This document shows positions 48,786 through 59,428 of a stretch of DNA of 64,000 nt, in pieces (within the stretch, counting starts at the first letter, position 1; every line of letters starts with the position of its first letter). The notes under the pieces were generated by a model. That model was not told the origin of the DNA, made no database searches, and saw only the letters and a program-made list of their open reading frames with translations. The DNA is taken from assembly GCA_029255685.2 (NCBI GenBank), contig CM055316.2, positions 75,328,861 through 75,392,860 of the forward strand, given 5' to 3'. The position numbers and the translations under genes were made by a program. Origin of the DNA: Silene conica. Taxonomy: Eukaryota; Streptophyta; Magnoliopsida; Caryophyllales; Caryophyllaceae.

Positions 48786-48986
48786 CAGCAAATCTCTCTT
48801 GTGATGGACCTTGTGACGGGTCAAGTACTATCTATGTGGGTGAATAGGATAAAACAGTTTGCTACTCCCTATGTCCTATGCTTTTGTTTTATTTACCTCA
48901 CATAGTCACATGGTATTACTTGACCCGTCGACGGATATGCCCGTCACAAGGTTGCGACGGATATGCCCATCACAAATGAGAATTTA
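48786..48986. mobile_element. Mutator-type MITE, copy 4
   Basis: Exact 11-bp duplication TGTAAATTAAA at 48775-48785 and 48987-48997. Ends CAGCAAATCTCTCTTGTGAT and, from the right, TAAATTCTCATTTGTGATGG. It contains ACCCGTCGACGGATATGCCC near the right arm. Confidence 0.85.
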
Positions 48987-48997
48987 TGTAAATTAAA

Positions 48998-49930
48998 TAG
49001 TATGATTTGTACAATTTTGTATTTTACAAATCCGAAATAAGCTCAATTTGTATTTTATCCAAATCTGACATGATAATCCTTGTAATTATAGCTGCTCAAG
49101 GGTTGTCCCGCCCATTAGGCTCTCCCGTCCAACCCAAATATTTCATGGGCTTGGACAAATATTTTTTACCCGAATACTTATGAGGGCGGGCCAAACCCAG
49201 CCCACCAAGTTAAATGGACGGGTAGGAACAACAAGAAAAGCCAACGGGCCAACCCATTAAGCTCGTTTACTATTTAAATCATTAATTTTACTCTTAAAAA
49301 AAAGAAAACTGTATCAATTTTATAGAGATATGGAACATTGAAATAATAATATGGAAAATATAATAGGTAAATTAAAACAAATAAAATATAACTAAAATGT
49401 TTATATACTTTAATTAATATGACGTCTAAACTAGATAAATGTTCAAACGATAATGTCGATTACGTCTAATCTTTGCGTTTAACCACTGACTTCAAATTTC
49501 ACATCAAGGTATGAAATATAGAAAAATAGATTAATAAAAGTTAATTAACAATTAAAGTTTCATGTTAGGCCGATTGATATGAAATTTATGACAATAGAAA
49601 ACAATTGTTTTGTGTGATTTATTCAATTTTTTATATATCATTTATATCTTCAAGATATTTGTAGAAAAATCGAAAATAGCTTCTCTAAATCTGTCACTTG
49701 TCATCATATTTTCAAAGCATTTTTAACTAAAAAAAATATTAAAATTAACAACTCAAAAAAGGAAAAGTCAAAAGAAAGAAAGACCCATATAATTGGAAGA
49801 CATCAAGAAACATTGATAACTCATAAAACCTCCCAAAATCAAAACAGAAGCTCCTCCTCATGTGTACCAAAAATAAATGATTAATTTAAAAAGTTAATAA
49901 TTTAGTCATCTATATTCTATAGTACAAAAG
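48998..49930. other. Upstream region of the bHLH gene
   Basis: 49095-49270 carries GCCCG/CCCAACCC words (an old transposon-like stretch). 49271-49930 is AT-rich and should contain the bHLH promoter. I cannot single out a confident TATA box or start site. Confidence 0.4.
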
Positions 49931-52900
49931 ATGTTCCCTTTCCAACGAAGTTGTGATCTGTCCTTCAAAGTTGATAGTGAGGACAACCCATCTGAACAAG
50001 ATATTGAAGATGAGATTTTGTTGCCAAATAATGCTTTGCTTGGTGTAACAAACACTATTAATACGGGTAGAGGTCGAGGTCGTGGTCGTGGTCGTAGTCG
50101 TGGTAGACGATCTGTATCATTAGCAAGCTCTAGTAACACCAATAGTGTTATTAATGATAATGATGAAGAGGAAAAAAAGAGAGTTTTTCATAGAGAAATT
50201 GAGCGTCAAAGAAGAATGGAGATGTCTTCACTCTTTGATTCTCTGCGTTCTGTCATCCCTGCTAATGATTCAAAGGTATTCATTCATTCATTTAATATAA
50301 ACCCGTTTAATTTGACCCATTTTAATTTTAAGACGGATAAACAACATTTTAAGAGAAACCAACTTACTAGTATTCATATGGGAGAGGGTAAAAAAATCTC
50401 CAGATTTATTGGAACTCTTGGAAGTTAATTGCTTAAATATCAAACTTTTTTTTATGTTGATCAATAATAAGTACGAAGTAGATTATTTGATCTTTAGGGT
50501 TGTGGATTATGTGCAGTTTGTTGATTGATTAGATGTAAGAACATCAAATTTTTTAGGGTTTATGGTTAATTAGGGTTCTTTCACTTTACTAAAAGTAGTA
50601 ATAGCTCTCTCTCCGTCAAACATAATTCTTTTTTTTTGTAGGAACATAATGAGCCGCAAAAACTGCGAACTTTTGACTTATTAGGCATTTTTTTTATTTT
50701 CAAACGGACAACATTACTGTAGTGTCTTAAATACTTACGACCCTAACAGATTAGTATGAAAGAGAAAAACTTGTCTTGATCCTGCGTTAGCAATGCAAAG
50801 AGCCTATCGTTCTTGCAACATGCATGATGATATTTAAAGTTTGTTTCTTTTTATGAACGATTATTTAATGTGATTGAAAAAAGAATTATTGTATATATAT
50901 CACGAGCAAAGTATATATGCTGATCGCCTATAAATTCTGTAAGTATGGTGTTCTTGTATAATCATTAAGCTGGTAATAATACCATCTTATATAAGACTAA
51001 CTATTTATTTCCGTTGTTTATTTAAGTATTTAGGCATTGAGTGGAACTAGGTGAAGTGAATTTAGTTGAATTAAAAGTTAAATTTTGTGAGGAACTGAAC
51101 ATAATTGATTGGACATAATTAAAACTTAACGAAATACAGCTAGCTAAAACTGAAATGAGCTGAAAATAAGTCAGAAAGAACAGAGCGTTACCTAAAACTG
51201 AAATAAGTTGAAATTAAGCTAGAAAAGAACAGAGCATGAATTACATGATGTTGATTAGTTTCGGATCTTCGTACCCATAAAAGAAATTAATCAGATAGTT
51301 GTTACTCCAAATATAGTACGAAGTACTTAATAAGATTGACTGCAGGGAAGAAAATCAATAACTGATCAGTTAGAAGAAGCAACAAACTACATAAAAGATT
51401 TAGAGAAGAATGTGAAGGAGCTTGGAGATAAGAGAGATCAGCTTAAACATTCCATCCAATCATCCAACTCCGGCCGCTATGAATTGGGTGGTTCGAGTGG
51501 TTCATCAGCGCCATACACGGTGGTTCTCCGCCAATTTGTGGGTGGTTTGGAGATAGAAATCAGTGTTAAATATGATGATACTCAGTTTTTGCTGTCAACT
51601 GCTATACAAGTAGCTTTAGAAGAAGGACTTGATGTTGTGAGCTCCACTTCAGCTAAATTCCATGAAAGATTCATCCATAGCATGCAATGTGAGGTAATTA
51701 TTAATTACATTCATATGGTTAATTAATCCGTACTTCATATTTACTGGAGATGATGATTCATGTTAGTCGATTTTTCTTTGATAACGAGAGGGTTGAATGT
51801 AATTCTCCGGGATCATGTATTCCCGTATCACTACATGGAACATGTAAGCCACCTTCTTCGGGGGGAAGGGGGCTGCAGTGGCCAAGTGGTCATCGCCCCG
51901 GCTGATAGTCGAACCTGAAACTTCTCAACTCCTGCATTCCTGCAAATTTCAAGATTTAACCCAACTAACACTGGACTAACACCACTTGATTCATGTTAGT
52001 CGATTTTATTTTGTTTGGGTTAAGACACTATAAGTTGTACATGCAAGTACACATGTTCTCCCCGTTTCGACCCTTTAGTGCCACCCTCTAAACTCCCACT
52101 CCCGAATTACTATGAGAGGAAAATAAAGCATATGTAAATGATTTATTACAAGAGAGAATATTACCAAGCAAACCCTACTTGATACATGTTACTTATATAT
52201 TTCTTACTCCCTCCTCCGTGCCAGTTATTTGTCAACCTTATTAAATTTGGAAATTTCACTTCTACGTTTACCTTGGTACTTTGGGGATTGTTTTGCCAAC
52301 TAATATGATTATCTACATAATTTTGATTCACTTGTCTTCTAATAACAAAAACAGCCTGTGATCCCTTCCTTTATCTTTGGCTTTTATGTCAGAAGTAATA
52401 ATAAACAAATGACCAAAACATGTATAAACTGTTAACATGTTAGCACACAATCTTTTGATAAAATTGATTGAAAATACAAGGAGAAGCTAAGATCCTACAT
52501 TCTACATAGGTTGAGTAATGCAATTTTATCGTTATGTAAAGTTCTCACGTCACGATTATGGAAAAATATATAATCGATATAAAAGAAATGTTAGTTTCAC
52601 AATGAAACATTTATGAAGTAGATTTTCACTACTCCTAGATTTATGAATGTCCCGGGCCATTTTCAAGAATTTAACGTGGTCTCAGAGTCCTTGGTTATAT
52701 TGCATGGGTATGATTAATTAAACTAAGGCTTTATTTGCCAGCAATAAGTCTCACAAGCTCATAACAAGTCAAGTATCTTCCACTTGCGGGTAGATAAGAC
52801 AAACTTAGGGAATCGCAAATAGCATATCTTTACCTATCCATGCGAATATTACTTGCCGGATGGGTGATGCTTTATTGTTTGTAGCCCTTTATTTAGCTCT

Positions 52901-54316
52901 GTTTGTGCTTTTTAAGGGACCTCGCATATAAGGGGGAGTGTTGAGAATGAGCTCGTCTAAGTGAATTGAGTTTACATGTGACTAATGTGAATGTTCCTTA
53001 TTGAATAAAGGGTGCATTTATGTCTTAAACATCTCATTATATTGATAGTAATAAATGAATATTTAACTAAACGTAGAATTAACGATTACGGAGTATATAA
53101 CATGATCCCGTATTCTATAGTTTATGATATATAGATTGCATGCCAAATCCTGTTTACATACAGACCACGAATGATGATTACTGACGCATCATTTTCAAAT
53201 ATATTCTTTCCAGTATGTACAACGTATATAGAAATAGTTTTATACTCCGTACAAATCTTGTTATAATACTATTTCATGATTGCATGCACTCGAGCGAGGG
53301 TTATTGTGACAACCACCTTTCCCCTTTTTTTTTATCGTCATTTAAATTCGTTGTGAGATCGATGTGACAAACATATGACGGGTTGTGATTTAGGGGATTT
53401 GCTCCTTAAAGACATGTTGAGAGAGTGCTCAAAATAAGTCTTATATAGTCTTTAACATATCTCTTTAGTGACTTAAAAGGTAATAATTTATTTATCTTCA
53501 ATTAAAATATTATTTGAGAAAAAAAGGGAAAATCGATAAATTTGACGGAGAGATATATATCTCAAGTAAGTCTTTACCCTTTCTGTTCACTATATACAAT
53601 GTATTGATCGAGTTCTTTTCTTTAGGGTGATTAAAGAAAAAAAAAATTAATAATGGGAGTTCAAGTTTAAAAAAATTATCAATACCAGGTCACTATAGTC
53701 GCTGTATGGACAGCGACATTGTCCTTGTTATGAAAATTTTCCCAATAATAAACAAAATTTTGTTTTAGGGTAACATCATTGTATGGAAGATCGACTTGGG
53801 TATGAAATCATTGTATACAACACATCGACTTGGGTATGAAGTCACGTGAGTTCAGGGATGAACCCACGTAGTAGCAAGGGTGCCACTAACCAAACTTAGA
53901 AAACGTATTTTTGCTACCCAAATATTGTTGATTAGTAGATAAATAACCGTTATCTCATTAAATGTAATGTAAATATTTTGTGGTTCAATGGTAAAGACTT
54001 TGTTTTCCTTTCCGATGGTTTGGGTTCAAATCTCATTATGCATTTTACCAATCCTAAGTTTGTCCCTGCGTGAGTTATATCGTGCTCCAATTCCATTACT
54101 ATCGATCTGGATGAAGAGTGTATAATTATTGTTTTAGTTGTATCATTGTATTCTAACTCGTTCCGTTCAAACTTTTCCGTCAACTATATATATAACACTC
54201 TTTAATTCCGACTGCTCCTCCACTGCATGCAGATCAACGACGTAAGATGCATTGATCTGAATCGGCTGGAGCAACGATTGAATGATCTTTTTCACAGATC
54301 GGGTGACGATCAATAA
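49931..54316 (+). CDS. bHLH transcription factor, three exons (258 aa)
   Basis: Exons 49931-50275, 51346-51693 and 54233-54316 (stop TAA 54314-54316), joined in phase 0 at GT..AG borders; introns 1070 and 2539 bp. Exon 1 (115 aa) has an acidic start, an Arg-Gly tract (46-60: GRGRGRGRGRSRGRR), then the basic region HREIERQRRMEM with H87, E91 and R95, the H-E-R set of E-box/G-box binding bHLHs, and helix 1 SLFDSLRSVIP. Exon 2 begins GRKSITDQLEEATNYIKDLE (helix 2) and continues into an ACT-like C-terminal region (PYTVVLRQFVGGLEIEI...). Exon 3 adds 27 residues (INDVRCIDLNRLEQRLNDLF), matching the family's C-terminal end. The pattern fits the Arabidopsis bHLH36/118/120/125 group from memory. It is a nuclear dimeric DNA-binding protein; targets are unknown. 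Intact frame and conserved splice sites suggest a working gene. Confidence 0.88.
51040..51240. mobile_element. MITE remnant in bHLH intron 1
   Basis: GTGAATTTAGTTGAATTAAAAG and two GAAAG/AAAAGAACAGAGC ends match the MITE at 13195-13424. Boundaries are not clean. Confidence 0.45.
51775..51986 (-). mobile_element. tRNA-derived SINE (family 1, copy 3) in bHLH intron 2
   Basis: Minus-strand copy of the 7827/45772 family. A 21-bp direct repeat beginning TGATTCATGTTAGTCG at 51754-51774 and 51987-52007 is an unusually long and perfect target duplication, so insertion is fairly recent. Confidence 0.9.
52929..53040 (+). mobile_element. Copia-type PPT and LTR start relic in bHLH intron 2
   Basis: ATAAGGGGGAG (polypurine tract) directly precedes TGTTGAGAATGAGCTCG, the usual start of a Ty1/copia 3' LTR. 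The LTR end and the internal coding region were not found, so this is a truncated fragment. Confidence 0.45.
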
Positions 54317-54564
54317 CCAATTAATTCAATTACAGGATTTGGTATTCACATTGTTCAACTTGTGTACATATATTTCTCAAACTCCATGATCATTTCTCTT
54401 ATGGCATGTACATCGTTACTTTGTTAGTGTTTGTTTATCCGATTCCAGCTAGTTATTTGATCAGCAGGTCTTACTTGTAATGAACTAATCCCGTCACAAG
54501 CTTGTGACCTCATACAAAAAGGGAGAGGAAATATAGTGGGATACCCTTCATGTGTTTTCCCACC

Positions 54565-54770
54565 TGTTGACAAACATACAACGAATAATTAGGAATCTAA
54601 TTATTCCATACAATCAATTCCATTGATCACAAATATTGCCACATAATTAGATTATTCCACCATTAATTGTACAAATCTTTTCTTCTATTCAAACGTCAAA
54701 ATGTAGTATAAATGTATCATACTACCTTATGTAAATCATCTTTGAAATAATACAAATTATATTCCTTACA
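54565..54770 (+). repeat. Extra 5' LTR
   Basis: 206 bp. Differs from the 3' LTR by one missing base (AGATTATTCC against AGATTGATTCC). Directly flanked on the left by the CCACC target duplication; on the right TG, then the second LTR. Confidence 0.95.
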
Positions 54771-54772
54771 TG

Positions 54773-54979
54773 TGTTGACAAACATACAACGAATAATTAG
54801 GAATCTAATTATTCCATACAATCAATTCCATTGATCACAAATATTGCCACATAATTAGATTGATTCCACCATTAATTGTACAAATCTTTTATTCTATTCA
54901 AACGTCAAAATGTAGTATAAATGTATCATACTACCTTATGTAAATCATCTTTGAAATAATACAAATTATATTCCTTACA
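54773..54979 (+). repeat. Inner 5' LTR
   Basis: 207 bp. Differs from the 3' LTR by one base (CTTTTATTCTATTC against CTTTTCTTCTATTC). Followed immediately by the primer-binding site TGGTATCAAGAG (54980-54991), complementary to initiator tRNA-Met in the usual copia fashion. Confidence 0.95.
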
Positions 54980-54991
54980 TGGTATCAAGAG
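54980..54991 (+). promoter_or_regulatory. Copia primer-binding site
   Basis: TGGTATCAAGAG follows the inner LTR without a spacer and matches the plant TGGTATCAGAG-type primer site for initiator tRNA-Met, where minus-strand synthesis starts. Confidence 0.85.
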
Positions 54992-55051
54992 AAAGGTTCT
55001 ATCCTCTCTAATCTTTTTTTTTCCATTTTTTTTTCCTCATCCCGATCGACA

Positions 55052-58000
55052 ATGTCGGGTTCAACTATTCCTAACCCAAATGATCCCAAAACCCCATTTA
55101 TTATTCTAAATGTTCATTCCGTCGTTAAATTTGATGGCACCAATTACCGTCAATGGTGCCTTCAACTCGAATCTCTATTCGACGGCTATGGCCTTTCCTC
55201 CCACATTGATGGCACGCCACCTCCGTCTGCCACGATCACTGCCGCGGCTGCTGGCTCGGTCCCACTCCCAACCCCGCGTTTGAGTCTTGGAAACGGCAAG
55301 ATAAGTTGTTATTTTCCGCTGTTGCTAGCACCCTCACCACCACCGTCTCCCCTCTCCTTAATCGCCTTACCACAACTCATGTTGCGTGGAGTGCTCTTGC
55401 CTCTACGTATGCTCGACCCTCCCGAGGCCATATTAAGCAACTTCGTCACAAATTAAAACAAATCACCAAAGGAACCTCCACCATAACCGATTACATGAAC
55501 CGTATCAAATCTACGGTTGATGAACTAGCCCTCTTAGGCACCATTATCCCGGATGAGGATATCACCGACCGTGTTCTTGAAGGCCTCGATGACTCATACC
55601 AACCTGTTATCGACGCCGTCAATGCTCGGGATGATCCGATATCCTTCCCCACCCTACTCGAAAAATTAATCCATCGTGAACTCTTAATTGCCCAAGCCGC
55701 GCCTGGTGCCCAACCCGCTGCTGATTTTTCTGCCATAGCTCACCCAACATACACCCGCCACTATCACCAAACCCCACGCTCAAACTCATCTGCTGACCAC
55801 TCTGCCTCAACCAACCAAAATCCCAGAAACCCGTTCAAGGGCAAGTGTCAATGGTGTCACACACAAGGCCATACCCTTGCTTATTGTACGGTTTTCAAAA
55901 CCTTGTACCCGGATATCAAAGTACCACCATACACTCGCTCCAACACAAACACGGCTCAAGCCAACCCCACTGTTCTCACAACACCCATTCCATCCCCATG
56001 GCTTCTTGATAGTGGTGCATCCCACCACGTCACTTCTGACCTTGACAATCTCGCCCTTCATCAACCCTATGATGGTACTGACGAAATCGTTATTGGTGAT
56101 GGATCTGGTCTACCCATACTTAACACTGGTTCAACCTCTCTCTCAAATTTTCAACTTTTAAATATTTTACATGTTCCTTCCATGCATAAAAATATTATAT
56201 CCGTCTCTAAATTTTGTCATGAAAATAACGTCACCATTGATTTTTGCTCTGAATCTTTTGTTGTGAAGGACCGTGAAACAGGAGCAGTGAAGTACACGGG
56301 TCCGGCTAAGGATGGAGTCTATTACTGGCCTATGTCGCCTCCACCGCAAGTCCATACCACGACCATTACCTCGGCTGATTTACATCACCACTTTGGTCTC
56401 CCGCATTTTTCAATTCTAAAACACATTGTTTCCAGTTATGACTCAAAAACGATTATTCATAATAAAGATTGCACTTTCTGTCATTTGTATAAGAGTCATA
56501 AACTTCCGTTTAGTCAGTCGTCTCTTAAATCAAATTACCCCCTTCAAATTATATTCAGTGATTTATGGACGTCTCCAGTCTACTCAATTAACAATTTCAA
56601 ATACTATGTTGTTTTTGTAGACCATTACACTCGATTCATGTGGCTATACCCATTAGCAAAAAAATCGGATACGTACACTACTTTTCTCAATTTCAAAACC
56701 CTTGTGGAAAAACAATTTTCAAGACCCATTTGGACTTTTTACTCCGACAATGGTGGCGAGTTTGAGAAATTAAAACCCGATTTTGCAAAATTCGGCATCC
56801 AACATTTAACCTCACCTCCTCATACACCGGAACACAATGGTTTTGCGGAACGGCGACACAGACACATTGTAGAAACCGGACTTGCGCTGCTGGCCCATGC
56901 TTCAATGCCACTGTCTTACTGGCCCTTCGCGTTTCAAATAGCCACATATCTCATTAACAGAATGCCAACCCCGACTTTAAAACATGACACACCATATTTT
57001 CGTCTCTTCAACCAAAACGCCAAATATAATAATTTTCATAATTTTGGTTGTCAATGCTTTCCATGGCTCCGTCCCTATACAACTCATAAACTCGACCCAC
57101 GATCCATCGCCTGCGTTTTCATCGGGTACTCACCATCTCAACACTCATACCTATGCCTTGATCCCACAACCCAACGCATATATAGTTCCCGACATGTTCG
57201 CTTTGTCGAACACACCTACCCTTTTGCATCCATCCAACCAACTACTACTACCCCACCACCAACAACCCAAGAATGGTGTAGTATCTCCATACCCGCGGCT
57301 AATACCACCGAGCCACCACCTAACCCACCAGCAAACCCCGACCCTGATCACCTAGCCCCTGACTCCCAGACCGGGTCCTCCTTTTCTTCTGCCCAACCCG
57401 AAAACCAGACCCCAGATCCCTCTTCCTCTGCTTCCGCATCCATTCCCCCATCGCTACCCTACTCACCCTTGTCACAAAACCCAGACCCCTCTGCCTCTGA
57501 TTCGGCATCCCCTCTACCCTCTGGTACACCCTCCCCCGTAACCTCACCTACGCCAACACCACCATCCAGCCCTCCTCCTAACCCTCGACCAACCCACACA
57601 CATGGCACTCGCGCAGCAAACAATATCTTCAAACCGGTAAATAAGTTAAATTTGAATGCTGAACTTCGCACCCCCGAACCCACAACGGTCAAACAAGCCT
57701 TACTCAGCCCGACGTGGCGTTCAGCCATGGAAACCCAATACCAAGCCTTAACCAACAACAAAACATGGGACCTTGTACCCTCCACCCCGTCCCAAAACAT
57801 TGTGGGTTGCAAATGGGTATTTCGCACTAAATACAACCCCGATGGAACAATAAACAAACATAAAGCTCGCCTTGTCGCCAAGGGTTTTCACCAAAGACCT
57901 GGACTCGACTACTCCGAAACCTTCAGCCCAGTCATTAAACCGGTAACAGTCCGAATACTCCTTAGTCTGGCCGTTACCAATGGATGGCCACTCCGCCAAC

Positions 58001-59244
58001 TAGATATTAACGACGCGTTTCTACAAGGGACACTCACGGACACCGTTTACATGGCTCAACCACAAGGATTCGTAGACCCGGCAAAACCAACTCATGTCTG
58101 CAAGCTACGAAAGGCTCTATACGGGTTAAAACAGGCCCCACGGGCTTGGTACACCGAGCTTCGGACATATCTCCTCGGCAATGGCTTTACGAACTCTATT
58201 TGCGACACTTCTCTATTTATTCAACATGGCACTAACCCATTGTTTATTCTTGTGTATGTTGATGATATAATTGTCACAGGTTCGTCTCCGTCACATGTCA
58301 CACATTTCATTGCATCACTCTCGGCCAAGGTCTCGCTCAAAGATTTGGGTGACCTCAATTACTTCCTTGGTGTAGAAGTTCAAATGTGTTCACATGGTTT
58401 GTTCCTAAATCAACAAAAGTACACACTGGACCTTCTCACTCGCGCCAATATGCTCGATGCCAAGGCTGCCACGACCCCCATGGATGCCTCGATAACGCTA
58501 AATCTCCAAGATGGGCAGCCATTTGATGACCCAACGAAATTTCGGGCCATTATTGGTGGTTTACAATATTTGTCTCTGACACGGCCGGACATAGCATTTG
58601 CAGTTAATAAGCTCTCTCAGTATATGCATGCTCCCACTATTCCACACTGGACCGCTCTCAAAAGACTCTTACGGTACCTCGCGGGAACATCATCCCATGG
58701 CATCACGATCTACAAAAACTCACCTGTCAGTCTCCATGCCTACTCCGACTCGGACTGGGGAGGTAATTCAAATGACTTTACTTCAATTGTTGCGTATGTT
58801 GTTTACCTAGGCCGCAATATCATATCATGGAGCTCAAAAAAACAGAGGACCATCGCTCGTTCTTCAACCGAGGCTGAGTACCGCTCAATAGCAAACGCAA
58901 CTGCCGAACTCGCCTGGCTCGTGAATCTGTTTACTGAATTGCGTGTGAAACTGGCAGCCACACCAACAGTGTACTGCGACAATTTAGGCGCTACAAGTTT
59001 AAGTGTCAATCCCGTGTTTCATAGTCGAATGAAACACCTCGCGCTGGATTATCATTTTGTCCGTGAAAAAGTACAAGCAGGAACACTTCGTATTGTTCCG
59101 GTTGCAAATGACGATCAGCTCGCCGATGCTCTTACCAAGGCCCTCCATCGGCCTCGCTTCAATATGCTAATTACCAAGATCGGACTTGTCCCACGGCCGT
59201 CGATCTTGCGGGGGGATGTTGACAAACATACAACGAATAATTAG
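55052..59244 (+). pseudogene. Copia gag-pol with one frameshift
   Basis: Gag starts at ATG 55052 (GTNYRQWCLQLESLF) and runs in one frame to about 55275. The rest reads through in another frame to 59244, so there is one frame change at about 55265-55290, before ESWKRQDKLLFSAVAS. Domains in the downstream frame, counted from 55306: zinc knuckle CQWCHTQGHTLAYC (181-194), protease DSGAS (235), integrase D419, D481 and E509 (HTPEHNGFAERRHRH), reverse transcriptase with YVDD (984-987) and LYGLKQAPRAWY, RNase H with DSDWGG, SSTEAEYRS and YCDNLGA. 1312 codons are open and all visible catalytic motifs are intact. Only the gag frame break makes it non-autonomous as read; an assembly or sequencing error is possible. 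The stop lies inside the 3' LTR start. Confidence 0.93.
59203..59216 (+). promoter_or_regulatory. Copia polypurine tract
   Basis: TTGCGGGGGGA immediately precedes the 3' LTR TGTTGAC and is the expected plus-strand primer site. Confidence 0.8.
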
Positions 59245-59423
59245 GAATCTAATTATTCCATACAATCAATTCCATTGATCACAAATATTGCCACATAATT
59301 AGATTGATTCCACCATTAATTGTACAAATCTTTTCTTCTATTCAAACGTCAAAATGTAGTATAAATGTATCATACTACCTTATGTAAATCATCTTTGAAA
59401 TAATACAAATTATATTCCTTACA
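59217..59423 (+). repeat. 3' LTR of the copia element
   Basis: 207 bp, TGTTGAC...TTCCTTACA, then the CCACC duplication. It is the apparent consensus of the three LTRs. Confidence 0.95.
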
Positions 59424-59428
59424 CCACC

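Larger units (their letters stand above)
54565..59423 (+). mobile_element. Ty1/copia (Ale-like) retrotransposon with doubled 5' LTR
   Basis: Order: LTR 54565-54770, dinucleotide TG, LTR 54773-54979, primer-binding site, gag-pol, polypurine tract, LTR 59217-59423. The whole unit is flanked by an exact 5-bp duplication CCACC (54560-54564, 59424-59428), so all of it went in as one insertion. LTRs are about 207 bp, TGTTGAC...TTACA. The short LTRs, integrase-before-RT order and Met-tRNA site point to copia, Ale lineage. Each 5' LTR differs from the 3' LTR by a single change, so it is young. Confidence 0.95.

Noticed and set aside
54565..54770. First LTR as an independent solo LTR insertion
   Set aside because: A solo LTR would have its own 5-bp duplication on both sides; here CCACC is only at the outer ends of the whole structure.
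57151..57999. Minus-strand frames inside copia pol
   Set aside because: Antisense shadows of the polyprotein; no independent motifs.
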